13,664 nt of DNA from an uncultured Methanomicrobiales archaeon (GTDB lineage Archaea; Thermoplasmatota; Thermoplasmata; Methanomassiliicoccales; Methanomethylophilaceae). Shown here in pieces: positions 7,328 to 12,971 of this stretch; position 1 is the stretch's first letter; each line of letters starts with the position of its first letter. The notes beneath the pieces are model-generated. The model ran no database searches and was not told where the DNA came from. It saw nothing but the letters and a program-made list of their open reading frames with translations. The stretch covers positions 1 to 13,664 of the forward strand of contig CAMMYR010000004.1 of assembly GCA_946528255.1 (NCBI GenBank), in the 5' to 3' direction. The position numbers and the translations under genes are program-made.

Positions 7328-8067
7328 CAGAGCACCTCCTTGAGCTCAAGGGCATCCTTGGGGCAGTCGATGATACAGTTGCTGCACCCGATGCATTTTG
7401 CGTTGTCGAATTCGGGGCGGACGATGGGCTTGCCCTTGTCGTTGACCCCTTTCTCGACCATTGTAACAGCTCCGACGGGGCAGACCTTGGCGCACTTCCT
7501 GCAACCGATGCACTTGCTGTCGGTCAGCTCGGGCTTGTCGAGGTCGGCGTAGAGCACGCGCCTGTCGGAGTTTCCATTCTCTATATCGGAGGGCAGCGTG
7601 AGCTCCAGGTGGACCTCCATTCCCTCCGTGGTACCCTCGTAGTTGAGCCTCCTGGGTCCGTACAGCAGGTCGTACCTGGTGTACTCGGCCAGCTCGTATT
7701 CGGGGGTGACGGTCATGGCGTCGACGGGGCAGTACTCCGCACAGTATCCGCACATGGCGCACCTTCCGACGTTGACCTGGGGCCTCATGACCTTGTTACC
7801 CGCGTCGTCGTCGACCTCGATGAGCTTGATGCAGGCGGTGGGGCACATGCGCACGCACATTCCGCATCCGACGCACTTGTCGAAGACGAGTCCGGGGCGG
7901 CCGCGGTAGTTGTCCGGGATCCACTCCTTCTCGTAGGGGTACAGGATGGTCATCGATCTGTGGGTGACGGTCTTTCCGAACAGCTTGAAGACGGTCCAGA
8001 CGGGCTTCATGATCCACAGGCTCTTGGCCAGGTTCTTGGGGTATTTGTCCAGATATTTGATTGTCAT
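7327..8067 (-). CDS. fpoI: FpoI, iron-sulfur subunit of the Fpo-like complex with four [4Fe-4S] motifs
   Basis: A 246-residue protein whose first 140 residues match NuoI: an N-terminal amphipathic region, the RGRPGL stretch (55-60), then CxxCxxCxxxCP motifs at Cys65/68/71/75 and Cys103/106/109/113, which hold clusters N6a and N6b. Standard NuoI ends shortly after. Here the chain continues through a linker and a second ferredoxin-like domain with two further full motifs at Cys186/189/192/196 and Cys225/228/231/235. The subunit bridges the electron input and FpoB. No FpoF-type or NuoEFG-type input gene lies in the operon, so the extra domain may be the docking or entry site for a soluble donor; that is inference. 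The ATG at 8067 overlaps the fpoH stop (TGATG), with GGAGGT 8 nt upstream. The frame is open upstream, but that extension is antisense-like sequence within fpoH. Confidence 0.95.
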   Translation of the reverse strand: MTIKYLDKYPKNLAKSLWIMKPVWTVFKLFGKTVTHRSMTILYPYEKEWIPDNYRGRPGLVFDKCVGCGMCVRMCPTACIKLIEVDDDAGNKVMRPQVNVGRCAMCGYCAEYCPVDAMTVTPEYELAEYTRYDLLYGPRRLNYEGTTEGMEVHLELTLPSDIENGNSDRRVLYADLDKPELTDSKCIGCRKCAKVCPVGAVTMVEKGVNDKGKPIVRPEFDNAKCIGCSNCIIDCPKDALELKEVL

Positions 8068-9233
8068 CAGATCAGACCTCCAGTCTTCAGCAGGATGACG
8101 ATCGCCAGGTTGATCACGGACAGGGGCATGAATACCTTCCATCCGATGTTCAGGATCTGGTCGGTCCTGACACGAGCCATGGCGGCCCTCAGCAGTACCA
8201 TGAGGAAGAACACGAAGTACGCCTTGAGCAGGAACACGATCTCGGGTATGGGTCCGTCTCCGATGAACGGGAGGGTCCATCCGCCGAGGTACAGGATGAC
8301 GATCATGCCGCATGCGACGGTACCCCTGAGGTAGTCTCCGAGCATGATGAGTCCCCATTTCATTCCGGCGTACTCAGTCTGCCATCCTTCGACCAGCTCG
8401 GCCTCCGCCTCCGCGATATCGAAGGGAACACGCTCCGCCTCCGCAGTTGCGCAGAAGAAGAAGACGATGAATCCCAGGATCTGGGGGATGAAGAACCAGA
8501 GGTTGTCGTTCTGATAGTAGACGATGTCTCCGATGTTGAAGCTCCCCGCGGCGAGCGCGACGGTACAGATGAGGATGAGCATGGGGACCTCGTACGAGAT
8601 CATCAGCTCGGCGGCCCTCATTCCACCGATAAGGGAGTACTTGTTGTTCTGGGCCCATCCGGACACGAGGATCAGGAACGGGGCCAGGGCGAAGAACGCC
8701 ATCACGATGAGCAGACCGGTCTGGTAGTCCACGACGTACCACCTGGAGGACAGGGGGATCATGCACGCGACCAGCACGGAGAGTCCGACGATGAGCGAGA
8801 CGCACCACATGTACGTCATCTTGTCGACTTTCTTCGGGATGGTGTTCTCTTTCATGAAGGTCTTGAGACCGTCGGCGACGCACTGAAGGAATCCCTTCAG
8901 ACCGATCATGGTTCCGCGTCTGTCCATCATCCTACCGAGGAGCTTACGTTCCTCCCATAGGACGATCAGACAAGAGACGAATGCCACGATGAAGATCAGG
9001 AGCATGAACAGGAGCAGTGCCATGATGGCGCTGACCTCGTCGCACATCAGCCACTCGGAGATCCCGTTTCCGGGGAAGAGGAGGTTGATGAGCCACGCGA
9101 TGGTTCCGCCGATGATCTCGTGGAGCTTGAAACCGATGTCGTAGGCCAGGTTGTACGTATCGAAGGGATAGTACGGGCTGTCCATGGGGTCCTTGAAGAA
9201 GTCTATCCAGTCGAGAATGCTGCTGTAAGCCAT
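8067..9233 (-). CDS. fpoH: FpoH, membrane subunit forming the lipid-carrier chamber
   Basis: A 388-residue protein homologous to NuoH, which anchors the peripheral arm and forms the tunnel for the lipid electron carrier. The diagnostic stretch AEAERVPFDIAEAEAELVEG (264-283), with its cluster of acidic residues, is fully conserved, followed by WQTEYAGMKW. The first cytoplasmic loop begins with the conserved ERK (95-97) and later has LQCVADGLKTFMKE, but the usual GPN tripeptide reads GTM (107-109). The N-terminus is about 60 residues longer than in E. coli NuoH. I chose ATG at 9233: a 7-nt Shine-Dalgarno match, AGGTGAT (9238-9244), lies just upstream. An ATG at 9239 overlapping the fpoD stop would add two residues. 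The frame upstream of that is fpoD read in another frame. Confidence 0.96.
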   Translation of the reverse strand: MAYSSILDWIDFFKDPMDSPYYPFDTYNLAYDIGFKLHEIIGGTIAWLINLLFPGNGISEWLMCDEVSAIMALLLFMLLIFIVAFVSCLIVLWEERKLLGRMMDRRGTMIGLKGFLQCVADGLKTFMKENTIPKKVDKMTYMWCVSLIVGLSVLVACMIPLSSRWYVVDYQTGLLIVMAFFALAPFLILVSGWAQNNKYSLIGGMRAAELMISYEVPMLILICTVALAAGSFNIGDIVYYQNDNLWFFIPQILGFIVFFFCATAEAERVPFDIAEAEAELVEGWQTEYAGMKWGLIMLGDYLRGTVACGMIVILYLGGWTLPFIGDGPIPEIVFLLKAYFVFFLMVLLRAAMARVRTDQILNIGWKVFMPLSVINLAIVILLKTGGLI

Positions 9234-9237
9234 CTTC

Positions 9238-9244
9238 ATCACCT
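9238..9244 (-). promoter_or_regulatory. Ribosome binding site that decides the fpoH start
   Basis: The minus strand reads AGGTGAT, a perfect 7-nt match to the archaeal anti-Shine-Dalgarno complement AGGAGGTGAT. It spans the stop codon of fpoD and ends 4 nt before the ATG at 9233, so that ATG is better placed than the overlapping one at 9239. The same arrangement recurs at 315-321 before the reductase gene. Confidence 0.55.
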
Positions 9245-10381
9245 GTCGGTCTCTCCCAGGCACATGTCGATCTGGGCGAGGATGGCCGGAACATCGGCGA
9301 TCCTGCAGCCGAGGCACATTGCCTTGGATGTGGATACGTTCGTAAAGATCGGGCTGCGGACCTTGAGCCTGTAGGGCTTGTCGGATCCGTCGGCTACGAG
9401 GTACATGAGGGACTCTCCGCGGGGATCCTCCATCCTCATGAACGCGGTGCCGGCGGGGACCTTCGAGGGGACCTTGAGCCTGTACGGGGCGTTCTTTCCG
9501 AGGGCGTTGATCTTCTGCACGGCCTGCCTGATGATCTCGCAGGACTGGAACATCTCCTCTATACGGATCATGTATCTGGCATATGAGTCTCCCTCCGTCA
9601 GGACGGGGACCTCGAAATCGATCTTGTCGTAGTTGTCGTAGGGGTCGTCGCGGCGGATATCGAAGTCCACTCCGCAGCCCCTCATGGCGGGTCCGGTGAG
9701 ACCCATGTTGGCGCACTGCTCGCGGGTGAGGTAGCTGATGCCCTTCATCCTGGAGACGAAGATGGACGAGTCATCGACCAGAGCGATGATGTCCCAGAGC
9801 GCCTTCTCGAACCTGTCGACGGTCCTTATGATGTCCCTGTCGAACAGCTCGGTGGTGTCGTTCCTGACTCCTCCGATACGGGGGTAGTTGGTGGTCATCC
9901 TGGCTCCGCAGAGCTTGACGTTGAGGTCGAGGAAGAACTCCCTCTCCCTCATGCACCAGAGGAACACGGTCAGGTTACCCATGTCGGTACCGACGGCGGC
10001 GAGCCACATCAGGTGGGACTGGATCCTGCACACCTCATCGGCGACGATCCTGATGTACTTGGCCTTATCCGGGATGTCGATGCCCAGGGCCTTCTCCACC
10101 GTCATGCAGTAGAGGTGGGTGTAGGTCATGGACGCGGCGTAGCAGAGACGGTCGGCCATGGGGATGATCTTGGGGTAGGTCCTGTTCTCGGTCTCCTTCT
10201 CCCATCCGCGGTGAAGGTATCCGACTATGGGCTCGGCATCCGTGACGAACTCTCCGTCCAGCTGGACCTTCAGAGTCCAGAGTCCGTGGGAGAACGGGTG
10301 CTGGGGTCCCATGATGACCCACATCTTGTCGGTTTCCATCTTCTCTTCCATTTCTTTAACGGGTACGATGGAGTCGGTCAT
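9239..10381 (-). CDS. fpoD: FpoD, 49-kDa-type catalytic subunit at the lipid-carrier site
   Basis: A 380-residue protein homologous to NuoD/Nqo4. It forms the carrier-reducing site together with FpoB. The N-terminal loop motif MGPQHPFSHG contains His32, and MADRLCYAASM contains Tyr81; these match the His and Tyr that bind the quinone headgroup in Nqo4, and in methanogens the carrier is methanophenazine or a similar lipid. GYLHRGWEK (54-62) and the C-terminal IADVPAILAQIDMCLGETDR are family signatures. The four nickel-binding cysteines of related [NiFe]-hydrogenases are absent, so this is not a hydrogenase, although a CLGC occurs near the C-terminus at 356-359. The ATG abuts the fpoC stop with no gap, and GGTGGGAG lies just upstream. 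Confidence 0.97.
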   Translation of the reverse strand: MTDSIVPVKEMEEKMETDKMWVIMGPQHPFSHGLWTLKVQLDGEFVTDAEPIVGYLHRGWEKETENRTYPKIIPMADRLCYAASMTYTHLYCMTVEKALGIDIPDKAKYIRIVADEVCRIQSHLMWLAAVGTDMGNLTVFLWCMREREFFLDLNVKLCGARMTTNYPRIGGVRNDTTELFDRDIIRTVDRFEKALWDIIALVDDSSIFVSRMKGISYLTREQCANMGLTGPAMRGCGVDFDIRRDDPYDNYDKIDFEVPVLTEGDSYARYMIRIEEMFQSCEIIRQAVQKINALGKNAPYRLKVPSKVPAGTAFMRMEDPRGESLMYLVADGSDKPYRLKVRSPIFTNVSTSKAMCLGCRIADVPAILAQIDMCLGETDR

Positions 10382-10846
10382 TCACTCCCACCCCCTGAGC
10401 TTGTATGATTTCCTGAAGGGGAAGAACTCGTACGTCTTGGGCGTGAGCAGCCTCTCGAGCTTCGGGTGGTTGTCGAAGACGATACCGAAGAGCTCCCAGG
10501 TCTCCCTCTCATGCCAGTTGGCGCCCTCCCAGATGGGGGTGACGGACTGGATGTGGGGGTCCTCGGACGGGACGTCCGCGGACAGCTCGATCATGACGCC
10601 GGTGTAGTAGTTCGTAAGGTGGTAGACAACGGTCAGGTGGTCGATGTAGTCGACCCCGATGACGGTGGAGCAGTGCTCGAACGTCAGGTTGTCGTGGATG
10701 AACTGGCACACCTTGAAGTTGTTCTCCGCGGGGACCTTTGCGTAAACCCTGCGCTCCTCGGTCCTGGTGACCTCCACGCAGGGGCAGCTCTCCTTGAGCG
10801 CCGCGACGATCTCGTCGACGGTGGGCTTCTGCATAACTTCAGCCAT
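10382..10846 (-). CDS. fpoC: FpoC, 30-kDa-type connecting-arm subunit
   Basis: A 154-residue soluble protein homologous to NuoC. It has no cofactor and braces FpoD and FpoB in the connecting arm. The signature WHERETWELFGIVFDNHPKL (111-130) matches the 30-kDa subunit pattern ERE-x-(W/Y)-(D/E)-(M/L)-FG-(I/V)-x-F-x-x-HP, followed by LERLLTP. Here it is a separate protein, not fused to NuoD as in some bacteria. I chose ATG at 10846: it lies two bases after the fpoB stop, with GGAGG 7 nt upstream. The same frame is open to 11119, but that part lies inside fpoB and does not resemble the family. Confidence 0.95.
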   Translation of the reverse strand: MAEVMQKPTVDEIVAALKESCPCVEVTRTEERRVYAKVPAENNFKVCQFIHDNLTFEHCSTVIGVDYIDHLTVVYHLTNYYTGVMIELSADVPSEDPHIQSVTPIWEGANWHERETWELFGIVFDNHPKLERLLTPKTYEFFPFRKSYKLRGWE

Positions 10847-10848
10847 GC

Positions 10849-11412
10849 TCAGTCCTCCATGGTGACTCCTCTCCTGAAGTAGCTCTCGATCTTCTTCTGG
10901 AGGAGCATGAATCCGTCGATCATAGCGTCGGGGCGGGCGGGGCAGCCGGGGATGTAGATATCCACGGGCACGATCTGGTCGAGTCCCTGCACGATGTTGT
11001 AGGAATCGTACCAGGGTCCGCCGGAGATGGCGCACTCTCCCATCGCCACGACCCACTTGGGGTTGGGGATCTGTTCGTAGAGACGCCTGAGGTCGGGGCG
11101 GATCTTCTTGGAGATCCATCCGTTGACCAGCAGGATATCAGTCTGCCTGGGCGAAGAACGGTAGATCATTCCGTAACGCTCTGCATCGTACCTGGGCGCG
11201 GAGGCCGCGGCCATCTCCAGAGCGCAGCATGCGAGACCCCAGTGCAGCGGGTGCATGGAGTTCTTCATACCCCAGGCCCAGATGGGTCCGGTGAGAGCAT
11301 CTATCGTTTTCTTCATTCCGGAGCTGAGGAGGTCGTTGATCATGGCGTCGGACCATGTCATGAACTCGTCAGCACTCATTGCAACTGCATGGGGGTAGAG
11401 GCTCATATCCAT
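10849..11412 (-). CDS. fpoB: FpoB, iron-sulfur subunit carrying the terminal N2-type cluster
   Basis: A 187-residue protein homologous to NuoB/PSST. It holds the last [4Fe-4S] cluster (N2), which passes electrons to the lipid carrier. The four ligands are visible: the adjacent pair Cys62-Cys63 in HWGLACCALEMAAAS, Cys127 in VVAMGECAISGG, and Cys157 in VDIYIPGCPARPD. The SSPRQTDILLVNG stretch (86-98) is also characteristic. I chose ATG at 11412, which overlaps the end of fpoA by 10 bases, because AGGAGG (11420-11425) lies 7 nt before it. A later ATG at 11406 would be 13 nt from that site. The longer upstream frame up to 11523 overlaps fpoA and lacks family similarity. Confidence 0.97.
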   Translation of the reverse strand: MDMSLYPHAVAMSADEFMTWSDAMINDLLSSGMKKTIDALTGPIWAWGMKNSMHPLHWGLACCALEMAAASAPRYDAERYGMIYRSSPRQTDILLVNGWISKKIRPDLRRLYEQIPNPKWVVAMGECAISGGPWYDSYNIVQGLDQIVPVDIYIPGCPARPDAMIDGFMLLQKKIESYFRRGVTMED

Positions 11413-11765
11413 ACGTGTTCCTCCTTTTTCAGAGCGTATGCGACACCGAGAATCAGAATACCGAAGAACAGAATCATCATGAAGAGGGCCTCGGGGGAAA
11501 GTCCCGAAAATGCGACAACCCACAGCATGAGGAACGTCGCGACCAGGTCAAATACCACGAATATCAGCGCGAAGGCATAATATTGGAACCTGAACTGGAC
11601 GTGCGCGTCTCCGATTGGTTCTGAACCGCACTCGTAAGTGGATTCCATCCACTGAGTGGGTTTCTCAGGTCTCAGAAACCTCGACACGAACCATGCCAAA
11701 GGCGCAAACGAGAACGCGATAACGCTCACGAACGCCAGTGGCAAATAGACCGCGATCAGTGACAT
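11403..11765 (-). CDS. fpoA: FpoA, small membrane subunit, first gene of the fpo operon
   Basis: A 120-residue protein with three membrane helices, the normal size for NuoA. The family motif YECGSEPIGDAHVQFRFQYY (44-63) is intact. The second helix reads IFVVFDLVATFLMLW (68-82): the conserved Asp is present (Asp73), but the Glu two residues later in NuoA (FDVEVVFLYPW-type motif) is Val75 here, and the Pro is Leu. I chose ATG at 11765. The frame extends to a GTG at 11804, but that codon directly abuts or overlaps the TATA-like sequence and so would not be transcribed. No clear Shine-Dalgarno precedes 11765, consistent with a very short or absent leader. The start of fpoB lies within its last codons, with the fpoB ribosome site inside this gene. 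Confidence 0.93.
   Translation of the reverse strand: MSLIAVYLPLAFVSVIAFSFAPLAWFVSRFLRPEKPTQWMESTYECGSEPIGDAHVQFRFQYYAFALIFVVFDLVATFLMLWVVAFSGLSPEALFMMILFFGILILGVAYALKKEEHVWI
11420..11425 (-). promoter_or_regulatory. Ribosome binding site that decides the fpoB start
   Basis: AGGAGG on the minus strand, inside the 3' end of fpoA, 7 nt before the ATG at 11412. It selects that ATG over a second one at 11406, which would leave a 13-nt spacer. Confidence 0.6.
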
Positions 11766-11789
11766 AGTTGCCGACCATGTTCTGTAAGT

Positions 11790-11821
11790 ACATAAAGGTT
11801 CCACCCTTTAATTATTATAAA
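11790..11821. promoter_or_regulatory. Divergent promoter region for the fpo operon and proC
   Basis: This is the only markedly AT-rich patch in the right half of the window. On the minus strand TTTATAAT (11814-11821) would give a transcript start near 11791 and a leader of about 26 nt before fpoA. A second element, TTTATGTA (11790-11797), is centred about 28 nt before the fpoA ATG and would give a nearly leaderless start. On the plus strand, TTTAATTA or ATTATAAA (11807-11821) would start proC transcription near 11840, with a leader of about 60 nt. Both directions probably share the same AT core, so their activities may interfere. Which boxes are used cannot be decided from sequence. Confidence 0.5.
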
Positions 11822-11888
11822 CATCAAAGAGTACGGCCCTCTGGTCCCCTCCATTCATCCAATCCGGGGACATGATTATCTACACCGT

Positions 11889-11893
11889 AGGAG
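11889..11893 (+). promoter_or_regulatory. Ribosome binding site of proC
   Basis: AGGAG lies 10 nt before the ATG at 11904. Its presence implies that proC mRNA has a real leader, unlike the prenyl synthase and possibly fpoA. Confidence 0.55.
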
Positions 11894-11903
11894 ATTCGAA
11901 ACC

Positions 11904-12971
11904 ATGGCCTCGATTGGATTCATCGGAGCAGGAAAGATGGCTGAGGCCCTCATCGGCGGCCTCCTCGCCAAGAACGTTTTCCCGGCATCGGAGATCGTAG
12001 CATGCGCTCCGTCCGAGGCGACCCGCGGCAGGATCGCATCGGAGTACGGTATCAGGATGTACGCCAAAGCCTCCGAGATGGTCCCCGAATGCGGCATCGT
12101 GGTCATCGCGGTGAAGCCCAAGCACGTGCCCGGCCTCTTCGAGGACGAAGGAGTCGTAATCGGCAAGGGCAAGACGGTCATCAGCATCGTCGCCGGTCTG
12201 ACGATCGCTAAGCTGAAATCGTATGTGCCAGACGCCGATATCGTCAGGGTCATGCCCAACCACTGCTGCATGGTCCTCGAGGGCGCCATGGGATACACCT
12301 GCGGCCCCACGGTGGATGCCGGATCCAAGAAGATGATCGCCGAGATCCTCGGCGCGGTCGGAGTTGCCGTGGAGATCCCCGAGACCCAGATGGACGCCAT
12401 CACCGGGATCGCCGGGAGCTCGCCCGCCTTCATGTACATGGTGATAGACGCCATGGCCGATGCGGGCGTCCTTAACGGGCTCACCAGGGACGATTCCATA
12501 AGGCTCGCGGCCCAGTCCATGCTCGGAGCGGCCAAGATGGTCCTCGAGACCGGGAAGCACCCCGACATCCTCAAGGACGAGGTCTGCTCCCCCGGAGGCA
12601 CCACCATCGAGGGGGTCCGCACCCTTGAGGATCTGGGACTCCGTTCGGCTATAATCTCCGCGGTGGATTCCACCATCGAGAAATCGAGGCAGATGTCCCG
12701 TCAGCGATGGAACATCGACCTGACCAGGCCCAGGGCGACCCTGGGTCCGTCTGCGTATATGGAGCGGGCCTTCCAATCCAGATCCTTCTTGTTGGCGATG
12801 GTGGAGTTCATCATCTTCATGCCGTCCTCCTTCGTCGCCCACAGCTGGACCTCGCGTTCCTCCGCATCCTGGATCTTCATGATCCCGTCGACCCTGTGCA
12901 TGAGCTCCCTGGCGAACTCAGTGCGGCGGCAGCGGTCCTCGAAGAGCTCGTCGTCGATCCTGCCGGCCTGA
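11904..12971 (+). CDS. proC: Pyrroline-5-carboxylate reductase with a read-through C-terminal tail
   Basis: The enzyme catalyses the last step of proline synthesis, the NAD(P)H-dependent reduction of pyrroline-5-carboxylate, in the cytosol. Residues 1-266 match the full family length: the nucleotide-binding motif IGFIGAGKMAEALIGG (4-19), VRVMPN (114-119), GIAGSSPAF (168-176, usually SGSGPAY) and the C-terminal dimer-domain signature CSPGGTTIEGVRTLE (228-242), ending at EKSRQMSR (259-266) exactly where the E. coli enzyme ends. No stop follows. The frame stays open for 89 more codons, antisense to the converging radical SAM gene, and stops at 12971. That tail does not resemble the family and is rich in Ser, Arg, Phe and Met. 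Either the natural stop was lost when the two genes became juxtaposed, or a base error hides it: one frame over, a TGA lies at 12721-12723. The start at 11904 is supported by AGGAG. Confidence 0.9.
   Translation: MASIGFIGAGKMAEALIGGLLAKNVFPASEIVACAPSEATRGRIASEYGIRMYAKASEMVPECGIVVIAVKPKHVPGLFEDEGVVIGKGKTVISIVAGLTIAKLKSYVPDADIVRVMPNHCCMVLEGAMGYTCGPTVDAGSKKMIAEILGAVGVAVEIPETQMDAITGIAGSSPAFMYMVIDAMADAGVLNGLTRDDSIRLAAQSMLGAAKMVLETGKHPDILKDEVCSPGGTTIEGVRTLEDLGLRSAIISAVDSTIEKSRQMSRQRWNIDLTRPRATLGPSAYMERAFQSRSFLLAMVEFIIFMPSSFVAHSWTSRSSASWIFMIPSTLCMSSLANSVRRQRSSKSSSSILPA

Larger units (their letters stand above)
1378..11765 (-). other. fpo operon (fpoABCDHIJJKLMN)
   Basis: Twelve genes on one strand in 10.4 kb with almost no space between them. 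Overlaps are A/B 10 nt, H/I 1, I/J1 1, J1/J2 8, J2/K 4 and M/N 1. Gaps are B/C 2 nt, C/D 0, D/H 5, K/L 1 and L/M 1. Most have a strong GGAGG- or GGTGA-type ribosome site inside the preceding gene, so translation is probably coupled and stoichiometric. The order is the classical complex I order (A to N). Genes for an input module (NuoEFG or FpoF) and for FpoO are absent from both ends. Confidence 0.93.

Noticed and set aside
9240..9716. Upstream extension of the fpoH frame into fpoD
   Set aside because: The added residues are fpoD read in another frame. NuoH similarity and a good ribosome site begin at 9233.
10847..11119. Upstream extension of the fpoC frame into fpoB
   Set aside because: No NuoC similarity in that part; ATG at 10846 with GGAGG is a normal start.
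9239..11412. FpoB/FpoD as small and large subunits of a membrane [NiFe]-hydrogenase
   Set aside because: FpoD lacks the N-terminal CxxC and C-terminal DPCxxC nickel ligands and keeps the carrier-binding His32 and Tyr81.
11876..12842. Two minus-strand frames (266 and 320 codons) opposite proC
   Set aside because: ProC has every family motif on the plus strand; the opposite frames have none.
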